Positions 1 through 9,396 of a stretch of DNA of 64,000 nucleotides are shown here, piece by piece (position 1 is the stretch's first letter; every line of letters starts with the position of its first letter). A model generated the notes under the pieces. It had not been told where the DNA came from. It worked only from the letters and a program-made list of their open reading frames with translations, and searched no databases. The position numbers and the translations under genes are program-made. Source of the stretch: Nocardia suismassiliense (GTDB lineage Bacteria > Actinomycetota > Actinomycetes > Mycobacteriales > Mycobacteriaceae); assembly GCF_900269665.1 (NCBI RefSeq), contig NZ_LT985361.1, positions 3,496,601 through 3,560,600 of the forward strand. Direction: 5' to 3'.

Positions 1-1821
1 TTGCAGGCGCGTCAGGTGTTGGGGGATGGGATTGCCAGTGCGTTGTATGTGGGGAATTATCGGCTTGCGTTGCACGGCACCGACTATCTTGCTGCGGATG
101 CGCCGCCTTCGCCGTTTCAGCACTACTGGTCGCTGGGGGTGGAGGAGCAGTTCTACTTGTTGTGGCCGGCGTTGATTATCGGGGTTGCCTGGTTCGTGCG
201 GCGGTGGCGGAGGACCGGGAGTGCTTCGCCGACTCCGTATCTGGTTGTGCTCGGGGTGGTCGCCGCGCTGTCGTTCGTGGTGTCGCTGGACTGGACCAGC
301 ACGTTGCCGTCGTGGGCGTTCTTCGCGCTGCCGGCACGGGCGTGGGAGTTGGCGGTGGGTGGCATGGTGGCGTTGTCGGTTCCGGTCTGGCGTCGAATCC
401 CGGCGTCGGTTGCCACTGTCGCCGGGTGGGTGGGGCTGGCGGCGATCGTCGTGAGTTGTACGCAGTTGGACGGGCGGACGCCGTATCCCGGGACCGCTGC
501 GCTGCTGCCCGTGCTAGGTGCGGCCTTGATCGTGGCGGCGGGCTGTGCCGCGCCCCAGCTTGGGGTCGGCCGAGTGTTGTCGACGGCTCCCTTGCGATCG
601 ATCGGGCGGCTGTCGTACTCCTGGTATCTCTGGCACTGGCCGGTGTTGCTGCTCGCACCGAAGTTCACCGGTCACCCGCTCGATCTGGTCGGTTCGCTGG
701 GGGCGGTCGCTACCGCGGCTGGTCTGGCCATGCTGACCCTGTGGTTCGTAGAGGATCCCGCCCGCTTCGCGGCGCCGCTACGGCGTTCGGCCGCACTGAG
801 TTTGGCCGGTGGTGGTGTCGTCACTGCGGTCGCCGTTTGCGTTGGCATGGTGCTGCTGGTGCTCGTGCCGGTGCCGGTCGGGCGTGGGGCGGCGGCCGAG
901 GCGTTGACTGTCGTCGCGGCACCGCAGGCACCGCCGTCCGAATCCATCGATCCGCATGATGCGGCGGTGCGACAGCTGACCGCGCAGGTGCAGACCGCCG
1001 TCGCGGCCTCGGCCGAATCGCCGTCGGTCCCGTCGAATCTCTCCCCGTCACTCGCCGACGCACCCGCCGACAAGGCCGCCGTATTCGGAAACGGTTGCGT
1101 GCGTTCCTGGCTCGACGTCGGGCAGCCCCAATGCGTTGCGGGCGACCTCGGCTCGGCGAACACGGTGGCGCTGGTCGGTGATTCGCATGCGGCGATGTGG
1201 AGCCCGGCGTTCGAACAGATTGCCGAGCAACGGCATTGGCGCTTGGAGACGATGAGCAAGGTGACTTGCCCGCTGATGGAACTGCCCATCACCAGTCCCT
1301 ACCTCGGCCGGGAATACACCGAATGCGTGCAATGGCGGCACCAGGTCCTGGCCCGGCTACAGGCCGAGCATCCACGGCTGATCGTACTGAGCATGTCCCG
1401 GCGCTACGGCGGCGACTTCGGTTTCACCACCTACGACCAGGCCTGGATCGACAGCCTGTCCCGCCTGACCACGCAGCTGCGCGCGATCGGCGCGAATGTC
1501 CTTGTGCTCGGCCCGATTCCGGACCCGCACAGCACCGTGCCCACCTGCCTGTCCGGCCATCTGGACAACGCGCTGGCCTGCGCACCGAACCGCCCGGTCG
1601 CCGTCGATGACGCGGGCACCGCCGCCGACCGAGCCGCGACAACGGCGGGCGACGGCCAGTACGCCGACCTCACCGACCTGTTCTGCACCGCCGATCGTTG
1701 CCCGCTCATCACCGGCAACACCCTCATCTACCGCGACGACAACCACCTGACAGTCGCTTACGCCAAAGCGCTCGCCCCGGTCGTCGCCGCACTGGCCGAC
1801 CGAGCCCTGGCCCGCGGTTGA
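1..1821 (+). CDS. Acyltransferase-3 / SGNH hydrolase fusion protein (5' end outside window)
   Basis: OafA/YrhL-type integral membrane acyltransferase that O-acylates cell-envelope glycans. The visible 606 codons begin inside the acyltransferase-3 domain: the SLGVEEQFYLLWP motif lies near residue 43, whereas a complete protein would have roughly 100 or more residues before it. The TTG at base 1 is therefore probably just an internal codon. Several hydrophobic segments follow up to about residue 290, then a linker, then a periplasmic SGNH domain with GDSH near residue 393 and DDNH near residue 580, the usual serine and Asp-His catalytic blocks. The substrate cannot be inferred. The next gene in the same direction is 400 bp away. 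Confidence 0.85.
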   Translation: MQARQVLGDGIASALYVGNYRLALHGTDYLAADAPPSPFQHYWSLGVEEQFYLLWPALIIGVAWFVRRWRRTGSASPTPYLVVLGVVAALSFVVSLDWTSTLPSWAFFALPARAWELAVGGMVALSVPVWRRIPASVATVAGWVGLAAIVVSCTQLDGRTPYPGTAALLPVLGAALIVAAGCAAPQLGVGRVLSTAPLRSIGRLSYSWYLWHWPVLLLAPKFTGHPLDLVGSLGAVATAAGLAMLTLWFVEDPARFAAPLRRSAALSLAGGGVVTAVAVCVGMVLLVLVPVPVGRGAAAEALTVVAAPQAPPSESIDPHDAAVRQLTAQVQTAVAASAESPSVPSNLSPSLADAPADKAAVFGNGCVRSWLDVGQPQCVAGDLGSANTVALVGDSHAAMWSPAFEQIAEQRHWRLETMSKVTCPLMELPITSPYLGREYTECVQWRHQVLARLQAEHPRLIVLSMSRRYGGDFGFTTYDQAWIDSLSRLTTQLRAIGANVLVLGPIPDPHSTVPTCLSGHLDNALACAPNRPVAVDDAGTAADRAATTAGDGQYADLTDLFCTADRCPLITGNTLIYRDDNHLTVAYAKALAPVVAALADRALARG

Positions 1822-1831
1822 CCCCGCCGCC

Positions 1832-1945
1832 CCGCGGCTGAACTGCTGGCGCGCGGCTGAACTGCTGGCGCGCGGCCGAACTGCCGGCGCGCGGCCGAAC
1901 TGCCGGCGCGACGCTGAACTGCTGGCGCGCGGCTGAACCCGCTGG
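1832..1945. repeat. 19-bp tandem repeat, about five and a half copies
   Basis: The unit GCGCGGCTGAACTGCTGGC recurs head to tail, with copies starting at 1851, 1870, 1889, 1908 and 1927 and a partial copy before 1851. Copies differ by a few C/T changes (GGCTGAACTGCTGG versus GGCCGAACTGCCGG). The period is not a multiple of three and there are no spacers, so it is neither a coding repeat nor a CRISPR. It begins about 10 bp after the acyltransferase stop. The rest of the 1822-2223 gap shows no gene I can support. Confidence 0.85.
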
Positions 1946-2223
1946 GCACGAACGAAACCGGGCACCGGGTCCGAGCTGACCAAAATCGCAGCGCGCCCCG
2001 CGGCGACTGCGCAGGAGACCAGCATTCCTAGGACGCGGCACTCGGCGGAGCGATATTCTCCATCCGCGGAGTACCTTCCAGCCCGGCGTGCGCATGCGGG
2101 CCGCCTGCGACGTGGGGGAGGAGGACGGCGGGTGCGAATTCAACCGAGAGAACAGCTGCTGGACGTGTGGCTGCTCGCCGCACGCCGGGATGGTCGGTGC
2201 CGGTGCTGGAACGAGCAGAACCC

Positions 2224-3141
2224 GTGATCGTCTTCGCGATTTCCGACAAGGGTGGTACTGGGCGTTCGGTGACCAGTGCCAATATCGGGTACCGGATGTG
2301 TGTGATGGGCAGGAGTGTCGCCTATCTCGACTTCGATTTCGGGTCGCCGACGGCGGGGGCGCTGTTCGAGATCGACAGTGTGGAGAGCGGGGTCGTCGGT
2401 GGTACCGGATTGCATTCCTATCTGACCGGCCAGATCGGTGTGCCCACCCGAATCGACGTGCGGGACAAGACCGATCGGCGCGAGTTGCAGCGGATGCGGA
2501 TGCGTACCGGCAAGCTCGCCTTGTTGCCCGGTGACAGGGGTGGCGCGGAGTTCGCGAAGGTGGGCCATGAGGTGGTCCGGCGCTGTGCGGAGCTGCTGCT
2601 CACGGTCGAGCAGGACTTCGATGTCTGTCTCGTCGACGTCAGTGCCGGTCGGTCGGTGGCATTGGAGATCGCGGTGCAGGCCACCGGATTGCGGCAGTTC
2701 GCCGCGAAGACGGTGCGCTGGTTGGTCTTTCACCGCTGGACTCGGCAGCACATCGTCGCGGCGGCCGGCTTGGTCCATGGCCCGCACGGTGTGGTGGAGT
2801 CCGGGGCGGTCGCCGGACACGATCCTCGCGTATTGCTGGAGAACATTCGTTTCGTGCGCACCGCGGTGCCGCGATTGCACGAGGCGACCGAAGCCTCCGC
2901 CTTGCAAGCCGCGTGGCTGCACGAACAGCACGCGCGACTGAAGCGCCTCGCGGCCGAGTACCGGATCGGCGCAAGCGTTCTGCTCGGGGAGACACCGATC
3001 GATCCGGTCTTGCAGTGGCGTGAGCAACTGATCCTGGATATCGACGTGATGCAGGGCATCGCCAAGGAGGACACCGTGGAGGCGTTCGGCAGTCTGGCGA
3101 ACCGCATACTCTCCGAATCGATTTGGCAGCCTATGCAGTAG
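2224..3141 (+). CDS. ParA/MinD-like protein with variant P-loop (SCO2523-like family)
   Basis: ParA-superfamily protein of about 305 residues. The N-terminus carries KGGTGRS close to the start, a deviant Walker A in which the usual final lysine (KGGxGK[ST]) is arginine, followed by LDFDFGSPTAG (Walker A' region) and later LVDVSAGRS (Walker B region). This is how I remember the SCO2523 family of variant P-loop proteins. I chose the GTG at 2224 because translation then opens directly with VIVFAISDKGG; an in-frame ATG at 2167 would add 19 residues of weak coding character. It is the first of three co-directional genes (41 bp and 1 bp gaps) resembling the SCO2523/2522/2521 set. The role is unknown and nucleotide hydrolysis is uncertain. 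Confidence 0.65.
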   Translation: MIVFAISDKGGTGRSVTSANIGYRMCVMGRSVAYLDFDFGSPTAGALFEIDSVESGVVGGTGLHSYLTGQIGVPTRIDVRDKTDRRELQRMRMRTGKLALLPGDRGGAEFAKVGHEVVRRCAELLLTVEQDFDVCLVDVSAGRSVALEIAVQATGLRQFAAKTVRWLVFHRWTRQHIVAAAGLVHGPHGVVESGAVAGHDPRVLLENIRFVRTAVPRLHEATEASALQAAWLHEQHARLKRLAAEYRIGASVLLGETPIDPVLQWREQLILDIDVMQGIAKEDTVEAFGSLANRILSESIWQPMQ

Positions 3142-3181
3142 CCGCGGGCTCGCCGAAATCATCGCGAAAGGTAAGAGCACA

Positions 3182-4183
3182 GTGGAATACGCCGCCGGAT
3201 ACAGCGAGGGGACCGAGCCGCCGCGGATCGCCGGGGTGCCGCTGTCCCATGTCTCCATCGAGGTGGGCCATCTCCGGATGGAAGACCTCGACAGCGGGGA
3301 CGACTGGATTCGTGAGCAATTCCGCAAGGTCGTCCCGCTGGTCACGTGGTTCACCGACGCGGCGAAGGCCGAATTCGGACCGCAGGCCCGGGTGAGTACC
3401 TGCCTGCTGGTCGATGACTATTTCCGCGCCGACACCGATCCCCGCGACGTTCTCGGCCGACTGCTCGGGTGCGCCGAGGACAAGGGACTCACCATCGACT
3501 ATCTGGGGCGAGAGGCAGGCTGCGCGGTTGTCCCGGCCACGGGCGAAACCCCCGGAATCGAACTGGCGCAGTCGGTTCGGGCTCGCATCGTGGCCGCGCC
3601 GGCTCGGGGCGCGACGGGACGCAGGCCACCGACCGACCAATCCGGCTGGTTGTGCAACGGCACCCGCGCCGCCGACGAACCCACGCAGGCGATGCGCAAC
3701 GAGCCGTATCAGCCGCCCGAAGAATTCGGCACCCCCGCGCATTCGATCTTTCTCGATGTCGAGCTGTGGCGCGCGGAACCGCGAAAGCAGCAGGGCAGCA
3801 CCGAGTTACCGATCACCTGGTCGTTGCCGTTTCTCACGTCGATCTGGCAGCTACTGCGACTGGGTCTGCTGCGCTTCCACGGCAGACCGGTGGTCGAACC
3901 GCAGCTGTGGGACCGCAGGCAGCCTTGGCCGGCCAGCTGGTCGGAATTGCCTGCCGTGCTCAAACTGAACCCTCGCGCGAAACCGTTTGCCGCATACCGC
4001 TCGTTGTCCGTTCTTCCGGTGCGGTACCTGGAGGTCGAGCATGCCGTGCGGCTGATACTCGAGCACATCCGGCTCGATGACGAGGTGGTCGAGCAGCTCG
4101 TTCGCCGGGCGGCCCAGGAGCGGGTTACGTTGCCGCCCAGCAGCACCGAACGCCTGAACTATCACTTGGTGGACGGACACTGA
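3182..4183 (+). CDS. SCO2522-like family protein of unknown function
   Basis: A 333-residue soluble protein with a GTG start preceded by an AAAGG Shine-Dalgarno at about 3166. The N-terminus contains PLSHVSIEVGHLRMEDL and, further on, RVSTCLLVDDYF, both of which I associate with the SCO2522 family that travels with SCO2523-type variant P-loop proteins. No signal peptide or membrane segment is visible. It lies 41 bp after the P-loop gene and one base before the next gene, so the three are probably one transcript. Family assignment is from memory; no biochemical role can be inferred. Confidence 0.6.
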   Translation: MEYAAGYSEGTEPPRIAGVPLSHVSIEVGHLRMEDLDSGDDWIREQFRKVVPLVTWFTDAAKAEFGPQARVSTCLLVDDYFRADTDPRDVLGRLLGCAEDKGLTIDYLGREAGCAVVPATGETPGIELAQSVRARIVAAPARGATGRRPPTDQSGWLCNGTRAADEPTQAMRNEPYQPPEEFGTPAHSIFLDVELWRAEPRKQQGSTELPITWSLPFLTSIWQLLRLGLLRFHGRPVVEPQLWDRRQPWPASWSELPAVLKLNPRAKPFAAYRSLSVLPVRYLEVEHAVRLILEHIRLDDEVVEQLVRRAAQERVTLPPSSTERLNYHLVDGH

Positions 4184-4184
4184 C

Positions 4185-5174
4185 GTGCACCAAACGAACG
4201 ATCCGGCGGACCATCGGCTACCCGTCGTGCTGGGGGAGACACACACGTGCCTGCTGCCGACGGCAAAACCCTTGCGGCGCAGTAATCTGGAACAGCTGCT
4301 GGACCTGATGCCGGGCCACCCCGTGCACTGGCGGGAACGCCCGTTGTCTCGTGCGGTCTCGCCGGACCTCGTGACGGGCGTGGATTGCGAGCTGGCCGCC
4401 CCCGGACACGCCGCGGTGCGGGCGATCGGCACGGTGGCCAACCATGCTGTCGTACTCGGTGGCCGCGTACTGCAGAGCTCGGCACAGGCGAAAGTCGTTG
4501 TTGCAGAACGGCCTGAGCGGCAGGTGTGGTCGCATTACCTCAGCCGGGCCGGGGTGCTGGAGGTACTCACCAAGGTCACCACTGAGACGAGCAGCCGACT
4601 GACGAATGGTCTCTTGGCCGACGGGCCACCGACTCCGGGCGTGCTCGATCTCGCGTCGATAGCCCATCGACTACTCGGACGAATCACCATGGACCCGCAC
4701 CTGGACCAGGGAGCCCCGCTGCGGTCCGGCACCACTCACCTGAGATGGGCAGCGCGCGTGGGTGACGTCGAGCAGGCTCAAGTCGCTTTTCGCGTGCTCA
4801 ACGACACGGACCGCACCGCCGAGATCACCGTGCGCGGCGCGAACGAACTAGCCGCCGCGCAACAGTTCTGCGAGGACCTCGCTGCCCACGACTGGCTGCT
4901 GACGGTCCTCAGGGCAACTCTCGAAAAGTCCGACCTGTTCTATCCCGGGACACCCGAGTCGACCGCGCTGCTGGCTCCGGCACTGCACCACCTCGCCCAC
5001 CTCTGGGCTCCCGGCGCGCACACCCCCGCCCCGCTGCGCGCCCTGTGGGCTCCACTGGAGGCCGATCCCGGCTTCACCGCCGACCGGCAGATCCTGGTCG
5101 ACGAACTCCGCAACCGCGTGCTGGTAAGTGCGTTGGACGCGAAGCGGCAGACAACGATCGGCACAGACCTGTGA
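4185..5174 (+). CDS. SCO2521-like family protein of unknown function
   Basis: A 329-residue protein with GTG start one base after the preceding TGA, consistent with translational coupling. It opens with PVVLGETHTCLLP and contains VSPDLVTGVDC and WSHYLSRAGVLEVL, which match my memory of the SCO2521 family. There are no transmembrane segments and no recognisable catalytic motif. Together with the two genes before it, it forms a conserved actinobacterial trio. The SCO2524 partner is not present in the window. It ends 4 bp from the convergent uvrA-like gene, which marks the left border of the biosynthetic cluster. Confidence 0.6.
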   Translation: MHQTNDPADHRLPVVLGETHTCLLPTAKPLRRSNLEQLLDLMPGHPVHWRERPLSRAVSPDLVTGVDCELAAPGHAAVRAIGTVANHAVVLGGRVLQSSAQAKVVVAERPERQVWSHYLSRAGVLEVLTKVTTETSSRLTNGLLADGPPTPGVLDLASIAHRLLGRITMDPHLDQGAPLRSGTTHLRWAARVGDVEQAQVAFRVLNDTDRTAEITVRGANELAAAQQFCEDLAAHDWLLTVLRATLEKSDLFYPGTPESTALLAPALHHLAHLWAPGAHTPAPLRALWAPLEADPGFTADRQILVDELRNRVLVSALDAKRQTTIGTDL

Positions 5175-5178
5175 CGCC

Positions 5179-7470
5179 TCAGCGGTCCGCCCGTTCGAGA
5201 TCCTTGCGCAGATACTTCGCGGTGACGGACTTCTTGTCCGCGCGCAGTTGCTCCGGGGTGCCTTCGAACAGCACCTTGCCGCCGTGACGTCCCGCGTCCG
5301 GTCCGAGGTCGATGACCCAGTCGGCGTACTTGACGACCTCGAGGTCGTGTTCCACCACGATGACCGTGTTTCCTTCGTCGACGAGGCGATCGAAGAGGGT
5401 GAGCAGCCGGTCGACGTCGGCCATGTGCAGGCCGGTGGTCGGCTCGTCGAAGACGAATACGGTGCCGGTGTCCTGGAGGCGGTGCGCCAGCTTGAGCCGT
5501 TGGCGTTCACCGCCCGACAGGGTCGAGAGTGGTTGCCCCAGTGTCAGATACGCCAGTCCGACCTCCTGGAGCATCGCGAGCTTGGCGGTCACCTTGTCTT
5601 CGGTGAAGTACGACAGGCTTTCCTCGACGGTGAGTCCGAGTACCTCGGCGATGTTCTTGCCGCGCAACGTCTTTTCGAGCGCCTCGTCCCGATACCGGCT
5701 ACCCTCACACACTTCACAGGTCACCGTGACCGGATCCATGTAGGCGAGGTCTGTCTCGATCACGCCGCGCCCCTTGCAGGCCGGGCAGGCGCCGGTCGAG
5801 TTGAAGCTGAACAGGCCGGGATCGGCATCGTTGGCTTTGGCGAACAGGCTGCGGACGGTGTCCATGATGTCGACATAGGTCGCCGGCGTCGACCGCGAGG
5901 AGATGCCGATGCCCGACTGATCGATCATGACCGCGTCCGGGTGCTGGGCGGCGAAAGCTCCTGAGATGAGCGAACTCTTACCGGAACCTGCCACACCGGT
6001 CACCGCGGTGAGTACCCCGGTGGGGATGCGCACGGAGACGTTCTGCAGGTTGTTCAGCGAGGCCTTGCTGATCTCCAGCGAGCCGGTCGGTTCCCGGACC
6101 TTGTCTTTCAATCCGGTGTGCTCACGCAGCCGTCGGCCGGTGAGTGTCTTGGCTTTCAGGAGTTGCCGGTAGGTCCCTTCGAACACGATCTCACCGCCGT
6201 GCGACCCGGCTCCGGGCCCCATGTCGACGATGCGGTCGGCGACGGCCATGACGTCCGGATTGTGCTCCACCACCAGCACGGTGTTGCCGTTGTCGCGCAA
6301 CTGCGCGAGAAGTTCGTTGAGCCGGTGCACATCTCGCGGATGCAGGCCGACGCTCGGCTCGTCGAAGATGAAGGTCAGATCGCTCAGGCTGCTGCCGAGA
6401 TGGCGGACCGTCTTCAGGCGCTGGCCCTCGCCGCCGGACAGCGTGGAGGTCTCGCGGCCGAGGCTGAGATAACCCAGGCCGATCGATTCCAGTCGCGACA
6501 GTGCCGTGATGGCCGCCTGCACAACAGGTTTGGCGACCCGATCGTCGATCTTCCCCAGCTCGACGATCAGTTCGCTCACCTCCATGTCCGCATAGTCGGC
6601 GATATTCTTGCCGTTGATCTTGGAGGCGAGCGCGGCCTTGTTGAGCCTGCCGCCGCCGCAGACCTCACAGGTGCTGGTCCGCACCACCTGCTCGACGTCC
6701 TTGCGCTCCTTGTCTTTCAGCGCATCCAGGCCGTTCTTGAGATAACGGCGATTGAACCGGACGACGATGCCTTCGTATTCGTTGGAGTGCGTCACGTCCT
6801 TGCCGGGGCGCCGGACCTTGAATCCTCCACCGTGCAGCAGCTTGTCCCATTCCGCCTCGGTGAACTTCCGCAACGGCTTGTCGGGATCGAACAGGCCGGA
6901 TTCCGCGTAGGTGATCCACGGATAACCACCGACCGCGAACAGCGGTGACTGGATGGCGCCCTCGTTCAACGACTTCGACTTGTCGAGCAGCAGATCGAGG
7001 TCGAGTCGCGCGGTGCGGCCGAGGCCTTCGCACTCGGGGCACATGCCCTGCGGAACATTGAACGAGTACATGGTCGACTCGCCCGCGCTGGGCTTGCCGT
7101 GCCGCGAGAACAGCACGCGCAGAATAGGATTGATCTCCGTCATGGTGCCGACGGTCGAGCGGGAACTACCGCCGATCTGGCGCTGGTCGACCACGATCGC
7201 GGTGGACAGATGCGACATGGCTTCTGCGTGCGGTCGCTCGTACTTCGGCAGCCGGTTGCGGATGAACCAGGGGAACGTCTCGTTGAGCTGGCGCTGCGAT
7301 TCGACCGCGATAGTGCCGAACACCAGCGACGACTTGCCGGAACCCGATACGCCGGTGAAGACGGTCAGCCGCCCCTTCGGGATCTCCAGCGACACGTTCT
7401 TCAGGTTGTTCTCTCGGACGCCTTGCAGCGTAATGCTGTCGTTCGCTTGCCGTCCGGCTCGATCCGACAT
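5179..7470 (-). CDS. UvrA-like drug-resistance ATPase (DrrC type)
   Basis: A 763-residue double ABC ATPase of the UvrA family, about 190 residues shorter than repair UvrA and the size of DrrC, the daunorubicin self-resistance protein. Both nucleotide sites are complete: Walker A GVSGSGKSS near residue 40 and GVAGSGKSS near 490, signatures LSGGEGQRL near 343 and LSGGERQRL near 648, and Walker B FDEPSVGLH and FDEPTTGLH. Two zinc-finger CxxC pairs per half are kept (CPEC/CEVC and CPAC/CEVC). I chose ATG 7470, preceded by GGGAGTGGAG, over the TTG at 7494, which lies against an operator palindrome. PBDs alkylate guanine N2, so a protein that clears or senses drug-DNA adducts is a plausible self-resistance factor. 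It is the last gene of the leftward operon but has its own operator. Confidence 0.85.
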   Translation of the reverse strand: MSDRAGRQANDSITLQGVRENNLKNVSLEIPKGRLTVFTGVSGSGKSSLVFGTIAVESQRQLNETFPWFIRNRLPKYERPHAEAMSHLSTAIVVDQRQIGGSSRSTVGTMTEINPILRVLFSRHGKPSAGESTMYSFNVPQGMCPECEGLGRTARLDLDLLLDKSKSLNEGAIQSPLFAVGGYPWITYAESGLFDPDKPLRKFTEAEWDKLLHGGGFKVRRPGKDVTHSNEYEGIVVRFNRRYLKNGLDALKDKERKDVEQVVRTSTCEVCGGGRLNKAALASKINGKNIADYADMEVSELIVELGKIDDRVAKPVVQAAITALSRLESIGLGYLSLGRETSTLSGGEGQRLKTVRHLGSSLSDLTFIFDEPSVGLHPRDVHRLNELLAQLRDNGNTVLVVEHNPDVMAVADRIVDMGPGAGSHGGEIVFEGTYRQLLKAKTLTGRRLREHTGLKDKVREPTGSLEISKASLNNLQNVSVRIPTGVLTAVTGVAGSGKSSLISGAFAAQHPDAVMIDQSGIGISSRSTPATYVDIMDTVRSLFAKANDADPGLFSFNSTGACPACKGRGVIETDLAYMDPVTVTCEVCEGSRYRDEALEKTLRGKNIAEVLGLTVEESLSYFTEDKVTAKLAMLQEVGLAYLTLGQPLSTLSGGERQRLKLAHRLQDTGTVFVFDEPTTGLHMADVDRLLTLFDRLVDEGNTVIVVEHDLEVVKYADWVIDLGPDAGRHGGKVLFEGTPEQLRADKKSVTAKYLRKDLERADR

Positions 7471-7495
7471 CTCCACTCCCCTCAGCGTGCGCAAG

Positions 7496-7515
7496 TAGTT
7501 TCCAAATGGAAACTA
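7496..7515. promoter_or_regulatory. 20-bp palindromic operator upstream of uvrA-like gene
   Basis: TAGTTTCCAAATGGAAACTA is a perfect dyad: 8-bp arms around AAAT. It overlaps the asnB-like stop codon (7513-7515) and lies 26 bp before the uvrA ATG. On the minus strand it overlaps a TATAGT that could serve as a -10 box. The same TTTCC-4-GGAAA core occurs twice beside the marR gene at about 18.35-18.39 kb, so the MarR protein is the likely ligand (inference). Confidence 0.75.
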
Positions 7516-9375
7516 TACCAGGACGTCGACCTCATAGTCGGCTACCCATTCCGCGAGACGAATCGGTGTCTCGTTGTATAGTCCCCTTTCCTGCATGGAC
7601 GAGGCAGCCTCGACCGGCGCGTTGAGATGCTGGTCCAGCGCGTCGAGATCGAACAGCGGCAAGGCCGGCGAACTCGGCTCCGCGACGATCTTTCCGAGTA
7701 TCTGCTTGATCGCCCGGTCGTAACCCGGATCCTGCGTGGAGGGATAAGGAGCTTTGCGCCGCTGCACAATCGACTCCGGCAGCAGATCCGCGGTGGCGGC
7801 GCGCAGCAGGCTCTTCTCCCGCCCGTCGAACGTCTTCATCGACCACGGCACATTGAAGACATACTCGACCAGGCGATGGTCGCAGAACGGGACACGCACC
7901 TCGATACCGCTGGCCATGCTCAACCGGTCCTTGCGATCCAGCATTACCGGCAGCCATCTCGTGAGATTCAGATAACTCGCGGTCCGCATTCGCCGGTCGT
8001 GCCCGGTTTCGCCGGTCAGCTGCGGCACTTCTCGAAGGGCCGTCCGGTACTGGTCGGCGATGTATTCCGGAAGATTCAGCCGCGCCGTCAGATCCGGATG
8101 CAAAAACGCGGTGGATTGCTCGGTGATCGACCGCTCACCGAGCGCGTGCCAGGGGAAAGTATCGGCCTGCACGGCCTTCTCGTCGTGGAACCACAGGTAA
8201 CCGCCGAAGACCTCGTCCGCGGATTCACCGGACAGTGCGACAGTGGATTGCTCCCGTACCGCACGGAACAGCAGGTAGAGCGACGGACCGAGATCGCCGT
8301 CACCGAACGGCAGATCCCAGGCGCGGGAGACGGCCGAGCGGATGTTCGGGGCCACCAGATCCGCGTTGTTCAGCAAAATCGTCTGATGGTCGGTGCCGAC
8401 ATGCCGTACCAACTCCGCCGCGAACGGCTGATCGGGCGCTTCGCGCAGCGGCTCCGGCGCGAAATTCTCCACCTGTCCTTCGAAATCCACCGAGAAGCTG
8501 CGAATCCGCCCGCCGCCGTCGGCGTCGAGCCTGCGCTGCGCCAGGGCGGTCAATGCACTGGAATCCAAACCGCCGGACAACAGGGTGCACAGCGGAACGT
8601 CGGCGACCAGTTGACGAGAAACGATGTCTTCCAGCAACTCGCGCACCGCGCCGACGGTCGCGGGGATGTCGTCGGTGTGCGGCCGGGATTCCAGTTCCCA
8701 ATACTTCTCCTCGGTCCGCCGGCCATGGCGAACCCGGAGGATATGCCCGGGACGCACCTCGTACATGCCGTCGAGTGGTGTCTGCCCGGGAACCCGGACA
8801 AAGGACAACACGTCGCGCAGCCCATCGAGGGTGAGTACCGCCCGGCTTTCCGGATGGGCGAGAATCGCTTTCGGTTCGGACCCGAAGAGCACTCCGGCGG
8901 GGGTCGGATAGTAGAACAGCGGCTTGACGCCCAAACGGTCCCGATACAGCAGCAATTCCTCGGCGCGGCTGTCCCAGATCGCGAAGGCGAACATGCCGTT
9001 CAGTCGCCGCACGAAATCCGCGCCCCACTCCAGATAGGCGCGTAGGACGACCTCGGTGTCGCTTCGCGTCCTGAAACGGTGGCCGTGCGCCGTGAGTTCG
9101 TCGCGAAGTTCGATGAAGTTGTAGACCTCACCGCTGTAGCTGATCGCGGCCAGCGGCGTGCCGCCGGGCAACGTCTCCGGCGTGACCATCGGCTGTCTGC
9201 CACCCTCGAGGTCGATCACCGAGAGTCGCCGATGCCCTAGCGCGCAATGCGGATGTAGCCACAGTCCCTCGTCATCGGGACCGCGCAAAGCCATGGTGTC
9301 CACCATTTTCTGCAGAACGGGGCGCTCGGCAGTGAGATCACGATCGAAATCCGCCCAACCGGCGATTCCACACAT
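7513..9375 (-). CDS. Asparagine-synthase-like glutamine amidotransferase
   Basis: A 620-residue class II (Ntn) glutamine amidotransferase fused to an asparagine-synthase domain. The mature N-terminal nucleophile Cys2 is present (MCGIAG), and the ATP-pyrophosphatase loop LSGGLDSS lies near residue 266. These enzymes adenylate a carboxylate and replace AMP with glutamine-derived ammonia. Placed directly after P450, alcohol dehydrogenase and aldehyde dehydrogenase genes, it most likely amidates the oxidised side chain of the proline-derived ring to a carboxamide, as proposed for anthramycin, rather than making asparagine. It lies 21 bp after the aldehyde dehydrogenase gene. Housekeeping asparagine synthesis cannot be excluded from sequence alone. 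Confidence 0.85.
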   Translation of the reverse strand: MCGIAGWADFDRDLTAERPVLQKMVDTMALRGPDDEGLWLHPHCALGHRRLSVIDLEGGRQPMVTPETLPGGTPLAAISYSGEVYNFIELRDELTAHGHRFRTRSDTEVVLRAYLEWGADFVRRLNGMFAFAIWDSRAEELLLYRDRLGVKPLFYYPTPAGVLFGSEPKAILAHPESRAVLTLDGLRDVLSFVRVPGQTPLDGMYEVRPGHILRVRHGRRTEEKYWELESRPHTDDIPATVGAVRELLEDIVSRQLVADVPLCTLLSGGLDSSALTALAQRRLDADGGGRIRSFSVDFEGQVENFAPEPLREAPDQPFAAELVRHVGTDHQTILLNNADLVAPNIRSAVSRAWDLPFGDGDLGPSLYLLFRAVREQSTVALSGESADEVFGGYLWFHDEKAVQADTFPWHALGERSITEQSTAFLHPDLTARLNLPEYIADQYRTALREVPQLTGETGHDRRMRTASYLNLTRWLPVMLDRKDRLSMASGIEVRVPFCDHRLVEYVFNVPWSMKTFDGREKSLLRAATADLLPESIVQRRKAPYPSTQDPGYDRAIKQILGKIVAEPSSPALPLFDLDALDQHLNAPVEAASSMQERGLYNETPIRLAEWVADYEVDVLV

Positions 9376-9396
9376 CGTCTTATCCTTTCGCTGTCG

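Noticed and set aside
1832..1945. CRISPR array
   Set aside because: Units are directly adjacent with no spacers, and no cas genes are present.
5179..7470. Reading the UvrA paralogue as the repair excinuclease
   Set aside because: It is about 190 residues short, lies in a biosynthetic cluster and has an operator shared with resistance genes. The DrrC-like class fits better.
7627..9045. Long plus-strand frame opposite the asparagine-synthase gene
   Set aside because: It is the high-GC antisense shadow of a clearly recognised enzyme and shows no domain of its own. The same applies to the frames at 9547-10875, 13098-14753, 15009-16181 and 16073-17611.
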